Positions 18,601 through 27,811 of a stretch of 64,000 nucleotides of DNA are shown here, one piece after another. Position numbers and translations under genes: made by a program. Origin of the DNA: Acidobacteriota bacterium (lineage in GTDB: Bacteria; Acidobacteriota; Terriglobia; Versatilivoradales; Versatilivoraceae); contig JAJDUG010000055.1 of NCBI GenBank assembly GCA_022826755.1, positions 62,001-126,000 on the forward strand. Direction: 5' to 3'. A model generated the notes under the pieces. That model worked only from the letters and a program-made list of their open reading frames with translations. It was not told where the DNA came from and did no database searches. The stretch's first letter is position 1, and the number at the start of each line of letters is the position of its first letter.

Positions 18601-19290
18601 ATGTCCATCCATTTGCAGAAGGACCTGGAACACCTCGAGAAGGAGCTCTTGATCCTGTCATCGATGGTGGAGGATGCAACCAACAAGGCGATATTGGCCT
18701 TGGTCGATCGACGACTGGAACTGGCCCGGCAGGTGATGCGCGAAGACGACCGCATCAACCATCGGGAGGTCCTGATTGAAGAAGAATGCCTCAAGATGCT
18801 GGCCCTCCATCAACCGGTGGCGGCCGACCTTCGTTTCATCGTTGCAGTGCTGAAGGTGAACAACGACCTGGAGCGAATGGGAGATTTGGCCGTCAACATC
18901 GCCGAACGGGCCGCCTATCTCGCCACCCAGGAGCCGCTGCAGGTTTCCCTCGATTTTCCCAAGATGGCCGAAGGCGTTCGCGCCATGGTGCGGGAGAGTC
19001 TGGACGCCTTGAGCAACATGAATCCGCGACTGGCCCGGCACGTCCTGACCATGGATGACGAAATCGACGAAGCCAACCGCGGAATGTTCGACATCCTGCA
19101 GGAACTCATGCAACGGGACCCATCGACCATTGTGAGAGCCGTCCACTTGCTGTCGGCTTCTCGCCACCTGGAACGCATCGCCGATCTCGCCACCAATATC
19201 GCCCAGGATGTCGTCTACATGTCGGAAGGCCGACTGATTCGCCACTTGACCGAAGACGACCTTGAAAGGCTATCGGACCAAAAGCAATAA
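18601..19290 (+). CDS. phoU: phosphate signalling protein PhoU
   Basis: PhoU links the Pst transporter to PhoR and dampens signalling when phosphate is plentiful. The 229-residue all-helical protein has two repeats of the three-helix PhoU domain. Each has the metal-binding E/DxxxD pattern: DLRFIVAVLKVNNDLERMGDLAVNIAERA in the first repeat is represented by NDLERMGDLAVNIA, and the second by HLERIADLATNIAQDVVY. GGGAGG precedes the ATG. The gene lies 100 bp after pstB and 15 bp before the porin gene, as in many pst operons. Confidence 0.95.
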   Translation: MSIHLQKDLEHLEKELLILSSMVEDATNKAILALVDRRLELARQVMREDDRINHREVLIEEECLKMLALHQPVAADLRFIVAVLKVNNDLERMGDLAVNIAERAAYLATQEPLQVSLDFPKMAEGVRAMVRESLDALSNMNPRLARHVLTMDDEIDEANRGMFDILQELMQRDPSTIVRAVHLLSASRHLERIADLATNIAQDVVYMSEGRLIRHLTEDDLERLSDQKQ

Positions 19291-19305
19291 CGAGGATCCA
19301 CCTCA

Positions 19306-20523
19306 ATGAGGATGCCATGGAGAAAGAGAAACATTGCCGGAACGATAGTATTGACGCTGACCTGGTGTGTCGTGAATGGTTTCGGCGCCGACAAGGAGGT
19401 TCAGGTTGAATGGAAGGACGGGGTGCGCCTGGAAACCAGGGACAAGAGCGTCCGGTTCCGGTTCGGTGGCAGAATCCACTATGACTGGGCCGCCATGTCT
19501 CAGGATTCAGGCGTTCGACAGCGCCTGGGGGCTCTTCAGGATGGCACCGAGGCTCGCAGAGCGAGACTTTATTTCTCCGGAGCTCTTCATGAACAGGTGG
19601 AGTTCAAGGTCCAGTATGACTTCGCCGGAGGTACCACCAAGCTCAAGGATGTCTACCTCGGCCTGGCCGGAATTCCCTACCTTGGAAAGATCCGAGTGGG
19701 ACACATGAAGGAGCCTTTCAGCCTGGAAGAGATGACCAGCAGCAACAACGTCACCTTCCTGGAGCGTGCCTTGCCCAACGCCTTCGCCCCCTCCCGAAAC
19801 ACGGGCCTGATGATTTCGAACCATGCCAAGGAACGGGTGAGCTGGGGCATGGGTGTTTTTCTCGACACCAACGACCTGGGAGTGGACCAGGGGGACGGAG
19901 AGTTCAATTTCACCGGGCGGTTGACGGGAACGCCCTGGCAGGCGGAAAAGGGGAAAGACATGGTCCACCTGGGGCTCGGCTACAGCTACCGGAGTCCGAG
20001 TGAACCCGGTTTTCGCTACCGTCAAAGGCCCGAGGCTCACCTGGCGCCCCGCTTTGTGGATACCGGAACACTGAGGATGCAATCGGCCCACCTGGTGGGA
20101 CCCGAGTTCGCGCTGGTTCACGGTCCGGCATCGGTGCAAGCCGAGTACATCCGCGCCGGGCTGAACCCGGTGGCGCCCAACGCCAACTCCAATTTCCACG
20201 GCTATTACCTGCTGGGAAGTTACTTTCTCACCGGTGAGCGGCGAAACTACCGTGCTTCGTCAGGTCAGTTCCGAGGAATCAAGCCCAGGAGGGACTTCAA
20301 CATCCGCCAAGGGGGAATGGGCGCCTGGGAGGTGGCGGTTCGCTATTCGTCCCTCGACCTGAACCACCGATCTGTTTCGGGTGGAAGGCTGAACGATTTT
20401 ACGGCAGGACTCAACTGGTACCTGAATCCCAATGCTCGCCTGATGTGGAACTACATCCGCGCCGAGCGCGACGACCTCGGCAAAGCCGACGTTTTTCAGA
20501 TGCGTTTTCAGGTCAACTTCTAG
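19306..20523 (+). CDS. phosphate-selective outer-membrane porin, OprP/OprO type
   Basis: The 405-residue product begins with a signal peptide (NIAGTIVLTLTWCVVNGFGA) and continues as alternating beta-strands ending in the aromatic-terminated MRFQVNF. Motifs such as VEFKVQYDFAGG, LKDVYLGL, IRVGHMKEPFSLEE and LTGTPW are typical of the porin O/P family. This family forms trimeric channels for phosphate or polyphosphate. The 15 bp gap to phoU indicates the same transcript. The stop codon overlaps the convergent ppk1 stop in a shared CTAG. Specificity for phosphate or polyphosphate cannot be read from the sequence. Confidence 0.9.
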   Translation: MRMPWRKRNIAGTIVLTLTWCVVNGFGADKEVQVEWKDGVRLETRDKSVRFRFGGRIHYDWAAMSQDSGVRQRLGALQDGTEARRARLYFSGALHEQVEFKVQYDFAGGTTKLKDVYLGLAGIPYLGKIRVGHMKEPFSLEEMTSSNNVTFLERALPNAFAPSRNTGLMISNHAKERVSWGMGVFLDTNDLGVDQGDGEFNFTGRLTGTPWQAEKGKDMVHLGLGYSYRSPSEPGFRYRQRPEAHLAPRFVDTGTLRMQSAHLVGPEFALVHGPASVQAEYIRAGLNPVAPNANSNFHGYYLLGSYFLTGERRNYRASSGQFRGIKPRRDFNIRQGGMGAWEVAVRYSSLDLNHRSVSGGRLNDFTAGLNWYLNPNARLMWNYIRAERDDLGKADVFQMRFQVNF

Positions 20524-22649
20524 CCAAGAGAGTCGGCTGCGGAACCCGCCGCCCGTTGCGCTTTGCGGATAAAGATCTCCTGGGCGTTTCTGACCGGCTC
20601 CGGCTTGGCGGGGCGGCGGCGAACGTAGGAACCGTCGTGCCGGGCGTCCCAGGCGGAGCAGTTGTCCTTCTCGTAGACCTCGATAATCCCGTCCAGTTGG
20701 CGTTTCAGCTTCGAATCCCGGACCGGCACGACCGTCTCCACCCGGTTGTTCAGGTTTCGCTTCATCCAGTCCGCCGAACCCAGATAGTATTCGGGATCTC
20801 CTCCATTGCTGAAGCGGAAGATCCGGCTATGCTCCAGGAAACGGCCCAGCACGCTGTAGACGCGAATATTCTCCGAGAGTCCCGGCGCCCCTGCCCGCAG
20901 GCAACAGAGCCCCCGGACGTTCAGGGCCACGGGAACTCCCGCCGCGCCGGCTGAATAGAGCTCCCGAATGACGTTGGGATCCTGCAACTGGTTCAGCTTG
21001 GCATAGATCCCGCTGGGCCGACCGGCCCGTGCATGGTCCGCCTCCCGGCGGATCAGCTCGGCGAAGCGCCGCCGCATGGTTACCGGCGCCACCATCACTT
21101 CCCGATAGTCGCCATGGGGAAGGCCGCCGGTCAAGGCGTCGTAGAGCACAGCCACCTCCTGGCAGATGGCCGGATCGCAAGTCAACACCCCCAGGTCTTC
21201 ATAAGCCCTGGCGGTACCGGTGTGGTAATTCCCGGTCCCGATATGGGCGTAGCGGCGGATGCCCTGTTTTTCCTCCCTGATCACCAGGGCCAGCTTCACA
21301 TGGGTCTTGAGCCGCTCCACACCGTAGGCGACGTGAACGCCCTCTCTTTCCAGGAACTTTCCCCAGGCAATATTGGGAGCCTCGTCGAAGCGGGCCGTGA
21401 TCTCCACCAGGACCGCCACCTGCTTGCCCCGTCGGACCGCCTCGGCCAGGGCGCGCACGATGGGCGAGTCGCTGCTGGTGCGGTAAATCGTCAGCTTGAT
21501 GGCCAGCACCCCGGAATCCACAGAAGCCGCCTCCAGAAAGCGCAGCACCGAGGTCTCGAAATCGTGGTAGGGGTGGTGCAGCAGGATGTCCCCTTTGGCG
21601 ATTTCGTCGAAAATTGCCGAGGGAGCCTGGGCGGCAAGGTGCTGCAACCGAGGATGGTCAACCGGTTTATGAGGCGGGAAGTAGATCTTGTCGCTGTCCT
21701 TTATCTTCAGTTGAAGAAGGTCGCTGAGGCCCAGCAAGGGACGGGAGGAATAAACGTCTTCCGGGTCGATCTTGAGCTGCCGCGTCAACCATTTCACCAG
21801 CCCCTTGGGCATATCGGGTTCTACCTGGAGCCTGACAACGCCGGCGAAGCGCCGCGCCTTGAGCTCGCTGCCGACCTGTTGCACCAGGCTCCCCGGCTCT
21901 CTCAGGAGGTCCTCCTCTTCGGCAGCCGGCTGGACCTCCCCCTCGGCCCCACGGGTCACCTGGAAGAAGTAGACCTTGAAGGAACGGTCGGCGGGGTACA
22001 TCAAGTCCAGGTTGGCGGCAATCACCTGTTCCAGGGGAACGTAGCCGCCGCCGGGCAGGGGTGCCCAGCGGGGACGGTTGTTGGGAACCTTGATGCGCAG
22101 AAACTGTTCCCGTCCACCCTTCCCGCCGGAGAGGAGCACTGCCAGGTTCAATCCCAGGTTGCTGATGAAGGGAAAGGGGTGCTCCGAATCCACGGTCAAC
22201 GGCGTCAGGATGGGCCGTACCGATTGCTCGCAATAGGCGCGCATCGATTGCCGCTGCTCGGGGGTCAATTGCTTGTATTGAAGAATCGGATGGCCGACTT
22301 CGGCCAGCGCCGGGAGCAGTTCCTGATTGAGAAGACCGGTCAGAACGGCTGACTGATCCTGCAGTTCCAGTCGGCAGGCATCGAATTCCTCTCTCGGAGT
22401 GCGCCCATCCAGGGAAAGCTTGCGGGACCCTTGCTTGATCTGGCGCTTCAGGCCGCTCATTCGCTTCATGAAGAACTCGGAATGCAGCATGCCCATGATT
22501 CCGGCGAACTTGATCCTCTCCATCAGTGGAAGATCGCGGTTGGCGACCAAAGACAAGACCCGTCGGGCAAACCCCAGCCAGCTCAACTCTCGATTGATGT
22601 AGGCCTCAGGCGATTCCAGGTCAATTTTCTTGGGTGATGAGGTCGCCAT
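20520..22649 (-). CDS. ppk1: polyphosphate kinase 1
   Basis: Ppk1 reversibly polymerises the gamma phosphate of ATP into polyphosphate. The 709-residue product has the N-terminal region INRELSWLGFARRVL and the head-domain region LTPLTVDSEHPFPFISNLGLN. The catalytic domain has LLHHPYHDFETSVL, KLTIYRTSSDSP, the phospho-histidine motif KTHVKLAL, the second histidine region EHSRIFRF, and GSADWMKRNLNNRVE. Length is normal for the family. It is convergent with the phosphate porin, and the two stop codons interlock in one CTAG palindrome. The role fits storage of phosphate taken up by Pst. Confidence 0.96.
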   Translation of the reverse strand: MATSSPKKIDLESPEAYINRELSWLGFARRVLSLVANRDLPLMERIKFAGIMGMLHSEFFMKRMSGLKRQIKQGSRKLSLDGRTPREEFDACRLELQDQSAVLTGLLNQELLPALAEVGHPILQYKQLTPEQRQSMRAYCEQSVRPILTPLTVDSEHPFPFISNLGLNLAVLLSGGKGGREQFLRIKVPNNRPRWAPLPGGGYVPLEQVIAANLDLMYPADRSFKVYFFQVTRGAEGEVQPAAEEEDLLREPGSLVQQVGSELKARRFAGVVRLQVEPDMPKGLVKWLTRQLKIDPEDVYSSRPLLGLSDLLQLKIKDSDKIYFPPHKPVDHPRLQHLAAQAPSAIFDEIAKGDILLHHPYHDFETSVLRFLEAASVDSGVLAIKLTIYRTSSDSPIVRALAEAVRRGKQVAVLVEITARFDEAPNIAWGKFLEREGVHVAYGVERLKTHVKLALVIREEKQGIRRYAHIGTGNYHTGTARAYEDLGVLTCDPAICQEVAVLYDALTGGLPHGDYREVMVAPVTMRRRFAELIRREADHARAGRPSGIYAKLNQLQDPNVIRELYSAGAAGVPVALNVRGLCCLRAGAPGLSENIRVYSVLGRFLEHSRIFRFSNGGDPEYYLGSADWMKRNLNNRVETVVPVRDSKLKRQLDGIIEVYEKDNCSAWDARHDGSYVRRRPAKPEPVRNAQEIFIRKAQRAAGSAADSLG

Positions 22650-22941
22650 GACAGCATCTGCCTTCCGGGATTCGCGGAACCCGGAAACGACTCTCCAAAC
22701 TGCGGTAAAGGGGGAGACATCTTAGCATCGCCCACCCTGGGCAGGCGACCCAAAAACACCTAGCGAACAGGGCCGCAATGCGGCCCACCCTTGAACTTTT
22801 CGCCTGAGATGGTATGCTTTGGCCCCTTCAAAAATTGAGAACACTGGACGGAAGAAGCTGCCCGGCCAGGGGCAAGGAGTGGCGATGGCTGCATGAGGAG
22901 AATGGACATTGCCCCGATCAAGTCAGCTCCCAGGAGAACCT

Positions 22942-24348
22942 ATGACCGCTGAGGCGAAAATAACAGGCCGCAAATACAAGGCTTACACCCGCAAGGATAT
23001 TGACCGGATTCCGGAACTGCAAGCTCTGCCGCCCAATGAGATGCTAAGCGTAAAGGCCGTGTCGGCGGTGCTGCCGTTCCGTGTCAACCGCTATGTTATC
23101 GAAGAGCTGATCCGTTGGGAGGACGTTCCCGACGACCCCATCTACCAACTGACATTCCCGCAGCGAGGCATGCTGGACCGCAAGGATCTCTCCAGAATGA
23201 TGGAACTGGTCTGGAGAAAGGCCCCGGCCAAGGAGCTCAATGCGGCAGCCCGCCAGATCCAGACCGGACTCAATCCCCATCCCGCCGGACAGATGGAGTT
23301 CAACGTCCCCCGATTGGGCCAGGAACCTCTCCAGGGAATGCAGCACAAGTATCGGGAGACCGTGCTCTTCTTTCCCAGCCAGGGCCAGACCTGCCACGCC
23401 TACTGCACCTACTGCTTTCGCTGGCCCCAGTTCGTGGGCATGGACGAGCTGAAGTTCGCCTCCAGGGAAACCGAGAAGCTGGTGGACTACCTGAAGCAGC
23501 ATCGCGAGGTCACCAGCGTGCTCTTCACCGGTGGGGATCCCCTGATCATGAAGACGGCTGTGCTGCGACGATACCTGGAACCGCTACTGTCCCCCGAGCT
23601 TGATCACCTGGTCAGCATCCGCCTGGGGACGAAAGCCACCGCCTACTGGCCCTATCGTTTCCTCACCGATCCGGACGCGGACGACCTGCTTCGGCTCTTC
23701 GAGGAGATTCACCGGGCCGGCAAGCATCTGGCAGTCATGTCGCACTACAGTCACCCCAGAGAATTGCAACCGCTCGAGGCCCAGGCCGCTGCTCGCCGCA
23801 TCCTGGCTACCGGAGCGGCCATCCGCTGCCAGGCCCCGCTCATCCAGCACGTCAATGACGACCCCGACGTCTGGGCCGAACTGTGGCGATCCCAGGTGCA
23901 ACTGGGGGCCGTGCCCTACTACATGTTCGTAGAGAGGGATACCGGGCCCAAGAACTACTTCGAAGTGCCCCTGGCCGATGCCGCCGAGATTTTTCGCACC
24001 GCCTACAAGCGGGTCTCCGGACTGGCTCGCACCGTCCGGGGCCCTTCCATGTCCGCCACTCCCGGAAAGGTCGCCGTAGACGGAGTGTCCGAGATTTACG
24101 GACAAAGAGTATTCGTCCTCAGGTTCCTCCAGGGGAGGGATCCGGACTGGGTCGGCCGTCCCTTCTTTGCCCAATACGATCCTGAAGCCACCTGGCTTGA
24201 CGATCTGCGCCCCGCCTTCGGCCAGAAGCAGTTTTTCTTCGAGCAGGTCCTGAGGCAAATCAAGAACACGGGAGAAGCCCAGACCTGGCGAAAGCGGCCC
24301 CCCTCGCAACAGCGCTTGAAGATCTTCGGAGACGTGGGCTGGGAATAG
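22942..24348 (+). CDS. KamA-family radical SAM protein (lysine 2,3-aminomutase-like)
   Basis: Members of this family use a [4Fe-4S] cluster, SAM and usually PLP to move an amino group in lysine or related amino acids. The 468-residue product has the cluster motif TCHAYCTYCF (C151, C155, C158), FTGGDPL for SAM binding, and ATPGKVAVDG, where the lysine is a candidate PLP anchor. The N-terminal PNEMLSVKAVSAVLPFRVN resembles the helical region of LAM proteins. ATG at 22942 has AGGAG just upstream. It stands alone between ppk1 and a convergent secreted-protein gene. Whether the substrate is lysine, glutamate or another amino acid is open. Confidence 0.85.
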   Translation: MTAEAKITGRKYKAYTRKDIDRIPELQALPPNEMLSVKAVSAVLPFRVNRYVIEELIRWEDVPDDPIYQLTFPQRGMLDRKDLSRMMELVWRKAPAKELNAAARQIQTGLNPHPAGQMEFNVPRLGQEPLQGMQHKYRETVLFFPSQGQTCHAYCTYCFRWPQFVGMDELKFASRETEKLVDYLKQHREVTSVLFTGGDPLIMKTAVLRRYLEPLLSPELDHLVSIRLGTKATAYWPYRFLTDPDADDLLRLFEEIHRAGKHLAVMSHYSHPRELQPLEAQAAARRILATGAAIRCQAPLIQHVNDDPDVWAELWRSQVQLGAVPYYMFVERDTGPKNYFEVPLADAAEIFRTAYKRVSGLARTVRGPSMSATPGKVAVDGVSEIYGQRVFVLRFLQGRDPDWVGRPFFAQYDPEATWLDDLRPAFGQKQFFFEQVLRQIKNTGEAQTWRKRPPSQQRLKIFGDVGWE

Positions 24349-24553
24349 GCACGGCAAACGCTCCCTCACCCCTCTGTTCCGACCGCGGAGCCTGGCGCTA
24401 CCCGGCCAGGATTTCCCGCGATTCGCCTGGACAGTCACCAGTCTGCGATCTTGGCCAGTTCCTGCGGCTGTCCGGTCACTCACGGACGGACAGGGGACCT
24501 TGTTGAACGACCGGGTGAGCGGCAGATCGCAACCGTTGCAGCCCAGGTGAGTC

Positions 24554-26305
24554 TCAGTACTCGATGGGCCGCTGCTCGAAGTGGCGGTGGAGCCGATATT
24601 CGATCTTGCAGTCCACCCGCGCGACCGAGACATCGAAGGCCACGTCGGTATCCCTCTTCAACAGCTTGACCTTCACATGATTGCGCCCCTTTTTGGGGAA
24701 GTGCTCGGGCCCCAGGTGGTAGTCGTGGGCGTAGCCATAGGTTCCCAGGGAATGGGAGCTGGACTGGGGGCCGATCAATCGATAGGTCATGTCGACTTTC
24801 CGGAGAATCGATTCGGGCAGAACCTGCCGGTTGAATTCGACCTCGACACGATCGTAGTCCGGGATCAGGTTGCCCAGGCGCACTCGCAGCACCACCGACT
24901 TGACCCGCCCCAGCTTGTGCCAGTGGTGCAATCGGTCGGCCACGTAGAAAGACACCTCGACCGGCCGATCGACCTGGATTTTCTGAGGGAGAGGCTGGGA
25001 ACGGCCGGGCAGCCAGTTCAGGGAGGCATCGGGCCGGCGGTTGGAATGAGCCAAGTAGACCTTGTCGGCGGTTTCCAGCAATTTCGGATGCCCCAGCGGT
25101 CGCAGTGTTTCATACTCTTGAGCCGTCCAGGGCCATCCGTTGGGAGCCCAGAGGTGGTCTCCGATTCCGAATCCGTCCACCCCCTGGTCCCAGGCATTGG
25201 CCGCGCCGGCCCAGATCATGGAGGGTGTGGCGTATCGAGCCAGGGGCCGTCCCAAGCCGTTGTGGAAGACGGAGTAGACGCGGCATCCGGTTCCTCGAGC
25301 GAGCTTCACCACCCCGCTCAGGTCCACATCCTGATCCAATCCTTCCTCCTCGCTCTGGCTGCTCTCGCAAAAGAGCCCGTCAACCAGTTTTTCCGAAACC
25401 CAGGTGGGAACCTGGTAACCGCCCAGCCTCCAGGCTTCCGGATGGGCCGGGATGCGGGCGTAGATGCGCTTGCGCCGTCCCTGGCTTCGGCCGGCTTCGT
25501 CGGCCACCTTGCGCAAATCCCGTATCCATCGGGTCATAACCGGCGCCAACTCACCAACCTGGTCGAAGCGACAAAAGGGCATTCCCCAGGTGAGGTTCAG
25601 CTCGATGCCGTCCGTGTCGTACCGGGCCAGCAGTTCCCGGAAGAGCAGAAAGCGCTCCCGCCGCACCTCCGGGTGCAGGAAGTTGAACCGGTCCTTGACC
25701 GGACCCACGCTTCCATCTGCGAAACCCAGGGCGTCCGGCGCCCTCGGATCCGGGTCCTCTCCCACCTGAAACTGTGGATTGTCCATGGCAAAGGCGGACT
25801 TGCGTCCCAGCCCCTCATTTTTCTCCCGGGTCCCGCCCTGCACGCACACCCAGGCACTGGCAAACATGAACAGGCCCGTCTCGTGGCAACGATCGCACAG
25901 GATCTTCAAAGGGTCGTGTCCGTCCCGAATGAGCTGGCGCAGGATTTTTGCGGCTCGGTACCAAACGTAGTGGGTCCACTTTTTGACCTCATCTCCCCAC
26001 AACTGGCAGACCTGACTGTCGTAGAGCACCGACCCGCCTTCGGTCCCGGCAAAGTAGACGAAGGTATCGGCTCCGCTGCCGGCAAGTTGATCCACGATGG
26101 CGGCATGGTCGGCCGGAGTTACCGGCGGCTCGAAACAGTACAGATCGGCGGCGTGGCGCCCGTCGTCGAAGAGAAAGACGCGGGGCTCGTCCCGCCGCTT
26201 CGATTCCCTCTTTGCTGCCGGATTCATCCCTGCAGAGCTACCGGCAACGACCAGGCTTGCGGGCGCACCCGTTCCCACCGTTCTCAAAAATTGTCTTCGC
26301 CTCAT
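24554..26305 (-). CDS. Tat-exported glycoside-hydrolase-like protein of unknown specificity
   Basis: The 583-residue protein begins with a twin-arginine signal (RRRQFLRT followed by a hydrophobic stretch). The body looks like a TIM barrel: ADTFVYFAGTEGG, GTREKNEGLG, YDTDGIELNLTWGMPFCRF, IYARIPAHPEAW, GLFCESSQSEEEGL and GIGDHLWAPNGWPW. A beta-sandwich tail follows (about 440-583). The acidic residue in DGIELN and that in LFCES are candidate catalytic acids. The overall form resembles uncharacterised family-10-like sugar hydrolases of planctomycetes and acidobacteria. ATG at 26305 has GAGGAG upstream. It lies 22 bp downstream of the DUF1080 gene on the same strand, so the two are probably one operon for carbohydrate breakdown. 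Confidence 0.65.
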   Translation of the reverse strand: MRRRQFLRTVGTGAPASLVVAGSSAGMNPAAKRESKRRDEPRVFLFDDGRHAADLYCFEPPVTPADHAAIVDQLAGSGADTFVYFAGTEGGSVLYDSQVCQLWGDEVKKWTHYVWYRAAKILRQLIRDGHDPLKILCDRCHETGLFMFASAWVCVQGGTREKNEGLGRKSAFAMDNPQFQVGEDPDPRAPDALGFADGSVGPVKDRFNFLHPEVRRERFLLFRELLARYDTDGIELNLTWGMPFCRFDQVGELAPVMTRWIRDLRKVADEAGRSQGRRKRIYARIPAHPEAWRLGGYQVPTWVSEKLVDGLFCESSQSEEEGLDQDVDLSGVVKLARGTGCRVYSVFHNGLGRPLARYATPSMIWAGAANAWDQGVDGFGIGDHLWAPNGWPWTAQEYETLRPLGHPKLLETADKVYLAHSNRRPDASLNWLPGRSQPLPQKIQVDRPVEVSFYVADRLHHWHKLGRVKSVVLRVRLGNLIPDYDRVEVEFNRQVLPESILRKVDMTYRLIGPQSSSHSLGTYGYAHDYHLGPEHFPKKGRNHVKVKLLKRDTDVAFDVSVARVDCKIEYRLHRHFEQRPIEY

Positions 26306-26327
26306 AGCCAGACTCCTCAATTGAACG

Positions 26328-27161
26328 CTAGAGTTCCTTCACCTCGATATTCCGAAAGCGGATCCTGGCCCCGGCGGGCCAGGATTTCCCCCCATGCACC
26401 TGGACGGCCACGAATCCGCAGTCTTCCAGGGTGCCTTCAAACGTTTGCTCACTGGTGTATTCGGTGATGAAGTGACCGTTCAGGCTGGTGGTGATGGTGG
26501 GCGGGTTGCCCACGATCCGGGCTTTCAACCTGTTCCAGTCGTTCAGCTTCCAGATCGCGGCCCAGTCTTCTACGGCGAAACCGGGCTCGCCGCCCGCGCC
26601 GCGCTGGTTGCTCTCGGCCGGCCGCGCCTCGATGCCTGTCAGGACTTTGGCGCCGCCCTCCCCATGGATGCCGTGAAGGCGAAAGGTCGCATTGGTGCTT
26701 CCATCCAGCCCTTCGCGGTAGATCTCCCCGATGTTTCCCTTCTCCCGGTAGTCGATCATGACCTGGTAACACTGTCCCTTTTCGGTGCTGCGAAGGAACA
26801 GGCCCGAACAGACACCCCAGTCCGGCTTCACCTCCAGGGTGACTTCGAAATCGCCGAAGGTCCGATCCGTCAGCAGGATGCCCCCGTTGCCGCTCCCCGG
26901 GGGGTCCTGCTCACCCACGATGGCCCCTTCTTCCACCGTCCAGCGTCCGCCCGTCCCGTGACCGATCTTTTCGGAATTGGTATGCCAACCATCCAGGTCC
27001 CGTCCATTGAAGAGGGATTGGGCGCCAGCCTCCTCCGCAACGGATTGGCTCTCGGATTCCGCCTTCTGCGCGGGTGGCGTAGAAGCGCAGGACACTGCCA
27101 GCGACAGTGAGGCCGCGGCCGCGGCCCACAAGAGGATTGGATGTTGGGCGATGGTATTCAT
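26328..27161 (-). CDS. DUF1080 (3-keto-disaccharide hydrolase-like) lipoprotein
   Basis: The 277-residue product has a lipoprotein signal (SLSLAVSC) and one DUF1080 domain: LFNGRDLDGWH, WTVEEGAIVG, GGILLTDRTFGDFEV, SGLFLRSTEKG, NDWNRLKARI, TTSLNGHFI and IRFRNIEVKEL. This concanavalin-like fold is abundant in PVC and Acidobacteriota genomes, where characterised members act on 3-keto glycosides. The ATG at 27161 begins the lipoprotein signal; the frame is open for 20 more codons upstream. It precedes the Tat-exported protein by 22 bp. The upstream gap of 650 bp is filled with repeats. Confidence 0.85.
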   Translation of the reverse strand: MNTIAQHPILLWAAAAASLSLAVSCASTPPAQKAESESQSVAEEAGAQSLFNGRDLDGWHTNSEKIGHGTGGRWTVEEGAIVGEQDPPGSGNGGILLTDRTFGDFEVTLEVKPDWGVCSGLFLRSTEKGQCYQVMIDYREKGNIGEIYREGLDGSTNATFRLHGIHGEGGAKVLTGIEARPAESNQRGAGGEPGFAVEDWAAIWKLNDWNRLKARIVGNPPTITTSLNGHFITEYTSEQTFEGTLEDCGFVAVQVHGGKSWPAGARIRFRNIEVKEL

Positions 27162-27355
27162 GGTCCACCCTTGCAAGGATTGAAGTGAAAGAGGAAGACG
27201 ATCTGTCGGTGAAGTTCCCATTGTAGCAAGCTGACCGCCAGGGATTCCAATGGCTCGCGCCCACGGCTACCCGCGGACGCTGCCCCCCGCCACGGATTCT
27301 TGCTTACGGGACGCCGCGTTGGCCCCCCACCGGCTCGACTGCGGGCGGAGCCCCA

Positions 27356-27640
27356 CCCGGGAACGCGGGCGTCCCGCCTGCATCCTTATTCCTCGCTGGA
27401 GCAGATGGAGCGTCAGCGCAACGTTGCCGGCAGGCAGCCACCCTGCCGGCGTGAACAGCACTGGCCAGTCAGAATGAAGGGCAAGGCCCCGTTATCGGGT
27501 CGATCCCGGCGGCGGCGTCGGCCAACGCTGTGCCGGGCAAATGTGCGGGCGGGACGCCCGCGTTCCCGGGTGGGCCATCTTCCACACAACAAACCGGGAA
27601 CATGGTTTCCATCCTGCCCGGGAATCGGGCAAGGCGCCAG
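27356..27640. repeat. REP-like hairpin pair in inverted orientation
   Basis: Two copies of a GC-rich palindrome lie about 170 bp apart in opposite orientation. The left is at 27365-27381 (GCGGGCGTCCCGCCTGC) and the right at 27543-27570 (GCGGGCGGGACGCCCGCG). The right copy continues into about 65 bp (to 27636) that is nearly the same as 63541-63608. Matching pairs occur at 51929-52137 and 63404-63608, and a single copy at 38046-38172. The arrangement resembles bacterial interspersed mosaic elements. No gene lies inside. Confidence 0.7.
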
Positions 27641-27654
27641 GTCCAGCGCTCAAG

Positions 27655-27721
27655 TATCACTCCCCCTTTGAGGGGGAGTCGCAGATGCCGAGCCGAATGG
27701 TGAAGGCTGATGCGGTGGGGG
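27655..27721. repeat. dispersed hairpin repeat, copy 1
   Basis: It starts with a perfect hairpin, CTCCCCCTTTGAGGGGGAG (27659-27677), and continues with GCCGAATGGTGAAGGCTGA. A second copy in the opposite orientation lies at 44452-44510. Both lie in gene ends or gaps. The hairpin lacks a T-run and so is not a standard terminator. Confidence 0.65.
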
Positions 27722-27811
27722 CGAAGCCGGGCACGGTTGCGGCAACACTCCCACCTGGGATAGAGTTGCTCCGATAATCGCCCCTTTACCCCCTCCTCGA
27801 GGAGCTGACCC

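Noticed and set aside
27659-27677. Intrinsic terminator
   Set aside because: The hairpin is strong but has no T-run, and it belongs to a dispersed repeat with a second copy elsewhere.
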